Shown here: piece by piece, positions 23,791-35,600 of the stretch
How the letters are laid out: each line of letters starts with the position of its first letter
Position numbering within the stretch: position 1 is the stretch's first letter
Assembly: GCF_015832195.1 (NCBI RefSeq)
Contig: NC_052017.1
Span: 75,765,801 to 75,829,800, forward strand
DNA length: 64,000 bases
Reading direction: 5' to 3'
DNA from: Motacilla alba alba
Taxonomy: Eukaryota > Chordata > Aves > Passeriformes > Motacillidae
The notes under the pieces: generated by a model
Told to the model about the DNA's origin: nothing
The model's database searches: none
The model's input: the letters and a program-made list of their open reading frames with translations, nothing else
Made by a program: the position numbers and the translations under genes

Positions 23791-24169
23791 ATGCAGGGCT
23801 TTTACCACCACTCATTTCCTGCAAGTGAGACCACTGTGTTCCACAGGCAGTCCTAGCTGCTCCAGATCCAGAGCCATCTTCTCATGACCCTCATCTGGGT
23901 CAGAGCCTCTGATGTGCCTAGGTATCATCTCCAGACAGGACACCATGCCCTCTGGAACATCACTGCCTGAACTCCTACACTGTCTAGAGCAGCCTCCAGA
24001 TGCTGCTGCCTGTTGTCTCTGGGTGTTCATACCAGCCAGGTTGAGAGGCTTTACCTACTGTGCACCTGTAGGCCCCTTCTACACAGCAACCCAACAATCA
24101 GAAAACATACAAAAAAAATCAAGGACTCGCCAATTATGAAGGCAGTAACATCCATAAGGGATAAAAATC
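23791..24169. other. Spacer between oppositely oriented CR1 fragments
   Basis: This moderately GC-richer stretch has no recognised gene. Open frames of 72-112 codons on both strands here overlap one another and show no known domain. Confidence 0.4.
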
Positions 24170-24350
24170 TGGCAAGTCCAAGTGATGGATTTGCATCTAG
24201 GATGGAGCAACACTGCACACATTTACAGACTGGGAGAGGAGTGGCTGGAGGGCAGCCCTGCAGAAAGGGATCTGGGGATTCTGGTCAGCAGCAGTTCAGT
24301 GTGAGACAGCAGTGTGCCCTATCAGTCCAGAAGGAAATTGTCATAGGATA
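24170..24350 (+). mobile_element. Short CR1 fragment, forward orientation
   Basis: The block ggagggcagccctgcagaaa (24248-24267) followed by gggatctggggattctggtc and the cagcagtgtgccct block matches the CR1 ORF2 3' region in forward orientation. It is opposite to the two CR1 fragments just upstream, so it is a separate insertion. Confidence 0.8.
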
Positions 24351-24932
24351 AACCACCGCAGGGGGAACTTAAGATAAGCACATCTCCCCTCCTACCTTAC
24401 ATTTACTGTTAAATAAAATCCATATTATTGACTTAGGCATGTGGTCTCATTTGCACAGTCTCACTAATCTAGTCATACACACAGGAAAGGCATGCCTCAC
24501 TAATCTAGTCATACACACAGGAAGAATCCTACCATTTATAAATCAATTGTCAGCCTTTCAGTCAGCACTTGGAGTGAGTTAGAATGCAATCAAATTTTCT
24601 CAATTCAAGTGTCTTGAGGTAACAGCTTACTGTTTGACCTACTTTCGTCAGAATAGTTCAGATACACATTCTGCATTCTCAGGAACATTTTCGGTCCACT
24701 ACTGGCAAGATATTGAACATTGCCTAAGGCCTCAGTTGAGCTCTGACCTTTCTAATTATTCATTCAAAAATTATGCAGCAAATCTATAGCAAAGGTCTAC
24801 TAAGGCAGACCCACAGGAAATCCTATCAATTTCTCTCCATAAGGACTTCATGAGAGCTGTCAGATGGAACTGTAGAAGGCACTGGAATGTATGAAGCTTA
24901 TGTGCCATTCCCAGCTAAGATATAAATCCAGT
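24351..24932. other. Gene-free sequence with a 36-bp-period duplication
   Basis: No gene is recognised. It holds the duplication listed at 24460-24523. Confidence 0.5.
24460..24523. repeat. Tandem duplication, period 36 bp
   Basis: A 28-base block starting ctcactaatctagtcataca occurs perfectly at 24460-24487 and 24496-24523, separated by aggcatgc. A related aggcatg lies at 24435, so the unit may include this heptamer. Confidence 0.93.
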
Positions 24933-25523
24933 TGTGCAGGTTTTAGAAGAGATAATTTTCTTCATAGTAGCTAGTATGGGTCTATGCTTTGGATTTGTGC
25001 TGGAAACAAGGTTGATAGTGCACATATTTCCAATATTGCTGAGCAGTGCTTGCACAGAATCTTTTCTGCTTCTTGCACTGCCCTGACAGTAAGGAGGCCA
25101 GGGGTACACAGGAAGATGGGAGAAGACAAATCTTGGACACCTGAACTCATGTGACCCAAGGGAAATTCCACACTATGTGATATCATGCTCAGCATATAAA
25201 TCTGGGGGAAGAAGAAGGAAAGGGGGACATTTGAAGTGATAGCCTTTTTCTTCTCAAGTCACTGTCACACATAATGGAGCTCTGAAAACTGTCCTGGATG
25301 AACCACTCCCTGCCCATGGGCTGTTGTGAAAGAATTCCTTGTTTTTTTTCTTGTTTTGCTTTGTTTGTGTGTGTGTGGCTTTTGCTCTACTTATTAAACT
25401 GTCATTATCTCAACTCACAAGTTCTCTCACTTTTACCCTTTTGATGTTTTTCTGCATTCAGTCAAGGGGGAAAAAGCAAGTGTCTGTGTCAGGCTTCATT
25501 CCTAGCTGGGTTTAAAACACACA
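24933..25523 (+). mobile_element. ERVL-type LTR, forward orientation
   Basis: This is the forward-orientation copy of the LTR family at 7849-8434. It runs from tgtgcaggttttagaagaga through ttttcttcatagtagctag, the caagggaaattccacactat block and a TATA box (tataaa, 25195-25200) followed by ctgggggaagaagaaggaaa. It ends after gctgggtttaaaacacaca. A poly(A) signal (attaaa) lies at 25393-25398. The order of U3, TATA and poly(A) signal is complete. No target duplication is obvious at these boundaries and no internal genes adjoin it, so it is probably a solo LTR with eroded ends. A gt-rich patch lies at about 25366-25377. Confidence 0.85.
25195..25200 (+). promoter_or_regulatory. TATA box of the forward ERVL-type LTR
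   Basis: The hexamer tataaa follows the catgctcagca block and precedes ctgggggaag, the usual promoter context in this LTR family. Function today is unknown. Confidence 0.6.
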
Positions 25524-28500
25524 ATAACTCGTATCTATGATTAACTCAAAACAAACTCTCTTTTATCTCTATAGTATACCTAATGATGTAATCCTCTTTT
25601 TTTCACCGTCATCTATGAGATTGTGTGTCTCTTTAAAGCTGTCAACTCTCAGGGTAAGGCATGTCTTCAAGTTTAAAAAGATAAAATGACAGAATTTTCA
25701 TCATTAGTTAAGACTTAGTCACTATCTTTATGGAAGTAATTATGCATGCACACCCACAGTTACAAAGAATCAGTGCTTCATTGCCAAGAGTGGGGTAGCC
25801 ACTGACTTCGGTTACTTCAGTATAAAGTAACTCACTAGACTAAAAATAGTTCATATTAAAAATATTTACTCCAATTTCCATCTTATGATGTAAATGTACT
25901 GAGACATTCAGCTTGTTAACATTACGTTGCCACTGAAAGCAGTTCTCACTAGCCAACACCATCTGCTTATGCCCAAATATTTTCCTTCCATTCAGGCTAG
26001 TTGAAAGTAACAGTAAAAACAGTCTGGTAGGGAAAAGAAATTTGCTAAATGTGCTGATACACACATATATCAAGACAAGCCTATTTAATACTGCTTTACT
26101 CCATAGCCAAAATTTAAGCTGTTGCTTTTGAAATTCAACAGAGGGAAAAGTAAAAATTCTTGTGAAGATCTGGAACAACAAAGACAAAGGAAGAATTTTC
26201 ATTTACTGATATATAGAAGTGTTAAGATCCTGATTCCAATTACTGTAAAAGAGATATTAGAGAAAGTAGAGGGTAATTACTACAGTAAGTTGCAAAGACT
26301 AGTAGGATTCTTCTGTGTTAGCAACATTTATGTTTCAGACCTCATCTTCAATGAATTGAAAAGAAAGTCACTTTCTTGAGTAATTTTTTTTTCTATTTAT
26401 CCCAAAGACTTGTAATATTCTGTAATTCTTTATAGAACATTATATTCTCTTTCACTTAGAAATACTGTTCCAAGGGATCCCCATTCACTGTTTAACTTCT
26501 GCCCCTGACCCAAACTATCTTCTATTTTCCAGTCATTATTTTCATGAAATAATAGACAAAAAAACAACAACTAGAAGGTTGTCTCCAGGAAGGCAAACTA
26601 GCTATGCTGGCATTTAAATCTACTTTTATTTGGCAGGGGAAGCATTTATAAATGCTTCTTTAAAACTATTTACATCAAGACTCATAATATATCACTGAGG
26701 GAAGGACCAGAATCTCCCTCTGGAACCATATGGACCCCAATAAAGTCTTTTTACTTGGTTTTGTTATGTGTATTGATTTCTGGTCTTATTTGCATTCAGC
26801 CTAGAAGACAAACAGCCTCACTAGCCAGCAGCTCTTTACATCAGTTGCCCTCTTACAAAGTGTCTTTTCCAGCTGGAGCAAGGAAAATTCTTTCACCTGT
26901 AGTTTACTCAGAGGAACCTATGCAGAGGTAGATAATAGGAACAAATATAAAAATTTGTAGCAGCCTTGTCAAGAAAGTGTGTGCTGTGACTAGACAATTT
27001 TATATGGTTTGGGACTTATAGGCCAGATGGTGATGGAATGTTCTTCTTAAACATTTTTCTCTTACTCATGTATTGTTGAGTTGGTGGCAATAAGGAAATC
27101 TGTGGTGAAATAACCTTTCCATGTTGCAGCACTGACCACTAGCTCAGCAGTTACTTTCACAAGAGGTTTTATACTTTTCTCTCATAAACTGACTTTTCTA
27201 CCCGTTTTAGATTCAGTGCTTTTTACTAAGTTCAGGAAGAATATTTCCATTAAATTTAATGAGCATTGGATTATCTTGCTCCTATATATAGATTTGTAAA
27301 TTTGTACACTGAAATTTGTTTTTCAGTGTTGAAAATGCTGACATTGAGGAAGAAAATAAATTTCAGTTTTAAATTAAAATACCATAATTTGAATATCTCA
27401 TCACACCCTGGTGTTAAATATGGCTTTCTTTAAGCATCTCTAAATTACAGAGGTGTCTTCAGTGGTGTGGTTTGGCATAAAGCAATACCATGTGGGCAAG
27501 CTGAATTAACTAACTACTCAAATAAACATACCCCAATTCTGGTGTATAAAAACATGATAGTTGAAAATGATAAGATCAAAAAAAATGCAATGATCTTTCT
27601 CATCAGAAAAATATCTTGCATTCTCTCCCTAATTAGGGCTTTATATATAGAAATGAATAGTAGTTGTCTGTGACTGAAGATGACATTAGTCAATGCTGCA
27701 AATTTTTGGAGAAAACAAACACAAGATACCAAGAGCTCTGGAAAGAATTTCTCCTAAGAAAAAAAAAAAAAAACCAAAACCAAAAAACCCAGACACATAA
27801 ACACACATTTAGATACATGCATGTCTTTAGATATACATACTTATTTGCATCTCAGCTGAATACTTATTGGGAACATGAAAACTAACACTGCCTTTTTGTG
27901 CTGCTCATTTTCTAGTTTTCAAACATATGAATAAACAGCTGGAGGTGTTTCTAATGGGAGTTCGATCTGCTGATAGCAAAGGATATGAAAAAAAAAATAT
28001 ATGGCAGTTTCCCAATTCCCAGCTGATAAACAGATGACTCTTTTTTAAAGAGGTTTACAATGAGTTTCAAGAAACAGAGCTATCAAATAAAAAAAAAAAA
28101 AAGGCTGCAAAGTGACAAGATGTAGAATACATGACTGTTCTCAACAATGGTATTTACTGAATGACTCACCAAATATGGGGCAACAATTTATCAAATATGT
28201 TGGCAAACAGAATTATTTCTATGCAATGCTTTGGTTTAAAAACCAATTTTCTTCACATAAAAGCTGTTTTTGGCATGTCATTCTGAATTCCTGTTTCACT
28301 GCTTGAAGATATTTTAAAACACATTTCTCTGTTACCAGAAAATATTGCAGTGTTGTAGCCAAAAACGATCTTGACATCTGCCACTTATAAACAGAGATTT
28401 CTTGTCAGAAATTTTTATCCATAACATTGTTAAAACCCCAAAGGAGATGAGAAACCCAGCTTTGACCCAAGACATTATTTAATAAGTAGTACTGCATCAC

Positions 28501-29513
28501 AAATGTGAGATCGCATTTTGAGCTATCCTATGAGACTCAGATGATCTATTAAGAAGAGCATTTTTAGACCAGAGGTAGAGGTTATGTCCACCACTTACAT
28601 CCTTGTTCTCCTAGACCCATGAAGATGATTCACTATAGATCTTCTGGAGCTTTTAAACAATTCAAGGTATTCATTCTTTGAGAACTGAATAATAAGGAGA
28701 AAATCCATGTTTTTATACTTGAAGGATAATTAGTGATTTAATTCTTCCCAGGTATCCAGCTAACCAATTTTTACATGGCTGCACAACGGGAAAAGCTTTC
28801 TTATCCTAGAAAGTGATCATTTTGTGACATGAAGCGTGAACCTTCCTTTATTAAATTTGTGATGTTAGACATCAACTCTATCCATCACAGGCTGATATAC
28901 ATATACTACAAATAAGTCAATTTTCTACTTTCCATCCCCTAGCTGTCCATTTCTTTCAACAGCCTTTGCTATTTTCTGATGCATGAAAATATAAAGGATT
29001 TCCCTAAGCCAATCACTATAAACTTGGTAATTCTGGATGTCTAAGTTGCTTCTGATGTTTTAACTTTGTGCTATCCAGTGACCCTAAATTTTATCTAAAA
29101 CTTTAGTTTAAAAATTATTTCCATTTCTCTGTGTCATGTCACATTTTAAAACTGATACTTCTTAAAAGTGAGGGAATCATTAGGTACATTACTGAACAAC
29201 TAATTGTATCTGAAAGAAAGAAACACATGAATAGAAATAATTATTTTGTGTTTTTTTAAATGACCTAGATGATTCTGTTTTCTCTGTAGGAGCAGTAGAA
29301 ATGCAGATATATTCCCAGGCAAAAAGTCTGTTAGATAAAAGTGGTATTAAAAAGTTAGGGACTTCAGAAAAGTTTTTGCAATATTAAAAGCATAACCAGT
29401 TACATTACACAAAATTTCCAAAGCATGTAATACTAAACTATTTCTTTTCTGTTCCAACTCAAGCCACTGACCATAGGATGGGAGTAAGGTCATGCCATAA
29501 CTGAGTGTTCCAT
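25524..29513. other. Gene-free AT-rich sequence
   Basis: No exon or known transposon is recognised in about 4 kb. It contains a perfect 20-bp palindrome (26639-26658), described separately, and short poly(A) patches such as 27759-27773 and 28089-28102. The 120-codon minus-strand frame at 25840-26202 and other frames have no recognisable domains. Confidence 0.5.
26639..26658. repeat. Perfect 20-bp palindrome with a TATAAAT core
   Basis: The sequence gaagcatttataaatgcttc is its own reverse complement. About 80 bases downstream lies ccaataaagtc, with AATAAA at about 26739-26744. A TATA-like core followed by a poly(A) hexamer is the arrangement of an LTR, but nothing else here matches an LTR I know. 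Confidence 0.85.
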
Positions 29514-29688
<175 letters not shown>

Positions 29689-32600
29689 TGGAGATTTTTA
29701 AGAGCCATAGATTTTCTGTAAAGAAGTACACTCTACACATTCACCTCAGTGTATTCAACACATTATCAGATTTCCATTTTCATTCCATCAAGGAAGGTTC
29801 ATGAGAACAAATTTAAGCAAGGTCATACTGAATGATACTAGAAAGCAGAAAAAATTACAGGGTCAGAGTCTCAACTGAGTTTAAATTCATTCTAAAATTT
29901 CAAGGTAAATGGGTCTTTATTATTTTATATCAGCTGGTGATCTATAGCCTTATTTTTTTATATTTACCCATATCAACAGTACTTCTTCCTTCTCTCTGAA
30001 TCTTTAGAAGAATAAAGTAAAAGTCTGAGTCTAACAAGAGCAGATATTTGAACTATTGGTGACAATTTATTCTGTTGCTCAAAGCATCCCACTGAAATAT
30101 TTCAGTCATCATGTAATTTACACACTGAATTAGCTAACAATCATCTTTGCAAGTGGAAACTTGTTCTATATTCTCTGTGCTTTACCAAAGTTCAAAGAAA
30201 AGACAGAAATATGTAGTTACTGTGGACAGAGTGCAAGGCTGAAGTAATCAAAGTTAAGATTTACTTTACATCAATCTAGTCTTTCTAAATTACTGAAGCT
30301 CCATCTGAAAGCTCCTGTCAGCCTAAAAGAAACATAAAAGAACAAGGTATCCAGCCCTTTCTTATGTTGGAGTAGTGTCAGAGAAGAAAGAAAAAATGAG
30401 AACAGCAATCATATGTATTAAATCATCAGTTCACAGTTTCCAAGACAGTATGAAACAATTTTCTTCTGTAATGAAAAAAAAAAAAATATTCAGCATTTAT
30501 ACAGCACAAATTTTCACAAAAGGACAGGTTTTCCTTTCAAATGGGATAGACCCTAATGCGTAATGAAAAGAGGCAGAAGCTTTTGTGCTTCAGTAAAATG
30601 CAAGTGTGCTGTGAGATGCAGAACCTGGGCCTAAATCTTTGGCAAAATAAAATTACAGATATTTTAAGAGACGTCAAGTACTCAGCATCCATTTACATAC
30701 AAGGATATGCACTGGAGAGTCACGAGCCAGATCTTTTCACTGTAGAAAAGCATGATCATCCTCAGTGTGTAAGACTGCACCTTTCATGGAATCTGAACAG
30801 TAACCAAAATATACTCCAGCAAAAACAAGCACCAGTAGCTCATCTGGGCTTCTCTGCAGCAAAGACACTCTGAACTCAAACACAACGTGACTAATGTTCC
30901 AGCAGGGTGGAAAGAAAAACAAAACTGCTGCAGATCTCAGGATTTCATTTCTTACATCACTATTCAGTTTCAACACATACATTTTAAGCAATATCTTAAA
31001 AATATCTGATGAGGCTAAGGCCAGTAAAAAAGTGCATGACAAATTTAACTTGTACCAGTGGAGGTTTACAAAAAATCACCTGAGACTCTGGTCTGGAGTG
31101 CTTCCTAACCCCAAATCTGTAATATCCAAAATCTGTAATTGAATACACACTTTAACCTAGCTTTTAGTTCACAGCATTTTTGGTAGGAAGTAAAATTATG
31201 CTTCCTAATTTATAAGATGCAATTCAACTTTTGCAAATAAAATAGCAGCAAGTGCAGAGTGGTAGATGAGGCAATTTTTTTACTGTAAAATTAGTTTGAT
31301 ATCATCTTTCTTAAGTAAGAGGAACTTAGAATATTCAGCATATAAGTAATCAGTGCTGCTGTTAATTCTTCAGACATAGGTCCTTTCTGTAGCAGAGGAA
31401 GACTGCATCATCTGTGTATAAGCTTGACACTAATTGTACAACAAACATTAAAGTAGATTATCCAGACTTGTAATAAATACCAGTAAAATTGAAGACAGCC
31501 TTTTCTTATCTTCCTTTTCTGCTAGCTAATAAAGCACAAAATGTTTACTACAAAATGAAACGTTATTTTTTAAACACACTGTTCACACGCATATTGAGGA
31601 AACTCAGTGTGCCATTGGTTCAAATAATCCCTCCTTGATTATAGCCAATGATAATGACAGTATTTGACAGACAATGGATTTTATTCCAGACTATGAGGCA
31701 GAATATTATAAATCCTTTTAATAAAATAAACGTTTCAAAGGCATTAAAAAAAAAAAACCAAAACACCAATAACCACAAGATTTTTGAGTTTCCAAGTGTA
31801 ACACTATTACTTTTCCAGGGTAACAAAAAATTATTAATTTTTTTGTACCCTGAGGCTTTGCTTTTGCTAGTAAATAATACCTGGCCAGGTCTTAACTTTG
31901 AGGGCTGACATATGTTTATATATATTGTCTAACTCCTTTTCTGTGCCTTGGCATGGAACACACCAAATTAGCACCTTCCAGACAACACTTGTACAAAGAC
32001 TGGGGAATAGCATGGGCCAGGGGTTGTTGAAGCAGCAGGAGGAGATTACCTGATTTTCTAAGGGAAGTGAGTTAAACTCTGAAGCCAGCATTATAATTTC
32101 CCTGAAAAAGGAGTTATTTGGAAAGACTCCTCAAAGCCACCACTGCTCAGAGGGGCTCACTAGCAGCAAGGTCAGTCTCAGTTAAGACAGGGAAACAAAA
32201 ATTGATCCACAGGAGGAGGAGAGAAATCTTTCTTACTGCAAGTAGCTCAAGCATAGTTTCATCTTTCTTTTTCCCTACCTATATCAGATATATGTATCTT
32301 CTGCCTGGTTTTATATGCTGTCAACAACATTATGAGTTAGGTTAGTCCAAGAGTTATTTAAGATGCCTGGCTAGTACCAATACATTTCTCCCTCAAATGC
32401 AGGCCAAATGTACAAACTAAGACTCTGGAATATTTTACTGTCCTAAAGAACTAGAGCTTCCTATAATTCAAAGCATCCAAAGGGTAGCTGAATTTAAGCT
32501 GAATAGGACTGGTGAAGAGGTGATGCCACTGGGGCTAAGGGAAGCAGACACATCTGCCAGCATCTTTTGTAACATTTTCCATGCAATAAGATATGAGGGT

Positions 32601-35600
32601 GCACATATGAACCTAAAGTAATGCAGCATGGAAAGGGGGCATACCAAAATGGTAGCATGTCCCTTGCTGCCAGGAGCAGAAAATAAATTCTAGACAACTT
32701 CATTTACTAACAGAATTGTACCCTCAGTAAAGTGAAAAAACCATTGAAATACCTGGCTAAACACCTATATCTATTGAATTACAAAGAGTATGAAGTCAGC
32801 CTCAAAATGAAAGCCCTTAAATACTATTAAAATATTAGGTACCATGCTAGTCAATTTTTGGATTATATGATTCATTCACTATCAATAATATTCAATACAT
32901 TTCATTTCTTATTTTTTCTTTAGTAAGATTCCAATATGGATAGAAATATTTAATACTAATACCCATATGGTAAATATTTTCCACTGAATTTGTTCCACTT
33001 TGTTTTGTAAAACTGGGTTAAGAAATATTTTATATTCTGAGTAGAGCATAAGAAAACATCTACTTTAAAAATGGGTGGACTTCCCCTTGCTAATATCAAT
33101 AGACCCAAGCAATCCATTTTAATCTATATTGATCTCTAGAAAAATGAGATATAATGTAATATCCTCAAACATTTCAACAGGGAATTTCAGATGGATTATA
33201 AAGTAAAAAGTAGTTTTAATATATGGGAAAGATTTTCAGAGACACAGTGGGCATTAGAACCCTTGTTACCTCCATGTACCTCCACCACTTATTTTAATTT
33301 ATCTTCCTAAGCCTATGGAGATCTGAACTTATTTATGTTATTTGGGGACTGCAGTTTGTGCCAATAACAGACCACTCAACAAATGCTTGATTGATAAGCT
33401 TAACTTTCTAACACAGCATAAATACTGTTTTCTTCGAATAACATCTAGGTCAAGGGCTGAAACTACAGGTGAGCCAAAGTCTGCAATCTCACCACACCAA
33501 ATCTATTAAAGCGAAGCTACGTAACAAGCAAAGTTATACAGAAAGACTGAACCTTTGATCTGCCACGTTCTCAGAAAGAAAACAGCAAATGAACATAAAG
33601 AGTGGGAGAAAAGAAATATTTTATGGTGTATCCCTAGTGTAAATGAGGTTAACAGGGCCTTGATTCATTCTTCCACTAAGCAGCCTCCCTGCACCTCCCA
33701 AGGACAAGGGTGCCCATGACTGCTCTGTGGCTATACTGCTAGGTTGTCAGAAAGCTGTGATTCCCTGGCTGCCTGGAGAACAGAGCCTGTGGGAACATGC
33801 CGTGGCTCTTTCTGCCCCTGCATACATTCAGAAGTCACTGGCTGTGACTGGATCACTGTGCCATTTCCAGTAAGTATTACTATTCAGAAATCCATCCCCC
33901 CTGCGTGTCTCCAACAAGACTTTTTCTTTGGTCCCAACAATTTCCTGCTTATTACTGTTCATAGATTCACAAATGGAGTAACTCTCACATTTTACTTATG
34001 TCATCAAACTTCCAATCTCATGCTCAGTTTATGAAGCTCTGTCAAGTGTAGTTTCCTCCGGTGTAAGGGTAAGGAGTTGCACTGAGACTGTTGTTCACAC
34101 CAGTTACTAATTCAGAGTAATGTCTCATCACAATATCATCAGTATTGACAATATTCTCAGAAAAAGGAAAAAAAAAAAAAAAAAAAGTAGCTACCATGTT
34201 CTTCCAGAGTGTTCAGATTAGTGTCCAGGTAGAATCAGTATTTAAATTAGCTCATTCCTAAGTCTTTTCCTGTCACTACTTCCTGAAGGTTACAGACAGT
34301 ATTATTACACTTTCTAGCTCAATATTATGGCAGAACTGCTCTCCCAAAACTCTAAACATGCTTTCTGCACTTAAGATTAATATCATATTGTTGCTTTCAT
34401 ATTTATGGGCATGGGGTTTACCAAAGTGCACTTGAATTAATAGGAAATTTCATCCATTGTAAAATGTTACCAATAAATGGATTGTCTTGTAACTGACACA
34501 GCCCAGATGTAAAAATGAGTTATAATTTCAGTATACTGCAACTCAACCATCAATGTCTATTTTTAAAACCTCTGTGTGATGTAAATTATAATTGTAATCA
34601 CTTGGTCTTTAACTATATTTAGCTAAAAGTTGAAGACAACATGGGCGTCTCATCTCTAGCCCATCTAGCCAACTACCAATTCATTTATATATTGTATCTT
34701 TTGATTAAGTTAAAAATAAAATCATTTGAACTAATTATTTATATATACAGATGTTAAAAATCAACAGTAAATTAAAATTGACAAAAATGTCAAACCACTT
34801 TAAAGTACGGATTACAAATGAGAAGTGATGGATGAATCCAAGCTTCTGAAACAATACTTTCATGAGAACAGGATTGGATCTTACTGAGGAATGTAAAAAA
34901 TACTGACTTTGTTTTTAGCAAGCTCTTGCGATAATAAAATATAATAGATCAAAGACAAATGATTCAGAAATTATTCAACCTGTCACGGCACAAAGTTGCT
35001 TCAATGCAACATATTCACAAACTGCACTAAATCTTTCTGTTTTAATTGGAACTCAAATCACCTTGACCTTTCCTGGCATAGAGCAGAGTGCCCCTCAGAA
35101 CCACCAGCAGCATCTGCATCCTCATTCCATTTTAATCAGAGCTCAATTTGGATTTCTCTGTCTCGGCAATCAGTGCATTGCAGAGCAACGAAACTGCAGA
35201 AATAAATGAGATGTTGCCTTGTTCCAGTTGATTAAAACATGATTCAAGGTGACTTTTAGGTGACACTACAAGTTGTCAGAGCAGCAATGTACTTTTCTTT
35301 ATGATGAAAAAAAATGTGTGAGGGATGTTTATTTCCCCTATCTGAGATAAGTGACAGAATTGAAATGAGAGCACTGGTGTCTCCATAAAAATATATCAGT
35401 GTTTAAAGAATCCTATTATTAGACACAGTGGAAACTACATCTTGGATAAGCCTCCCATACTGTGGGTAATTATCACAAGCCAGAATGCTAATTGCTTTTC
35501 GATCTGCTCTGTGCCTCCGATGAGTCTTGTTGAGGGCTACTGGGGCTGTACCAGACACTAACACTTAATGAGACTGAGTTTATCAAAGTACAGCATCAGC

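Noticed and set aside
25840..26202. A 120-codon minus-strand open frame
   Set aside because: Composition is typical of translated AT-rich noncoding DNA and no domain is recognised.
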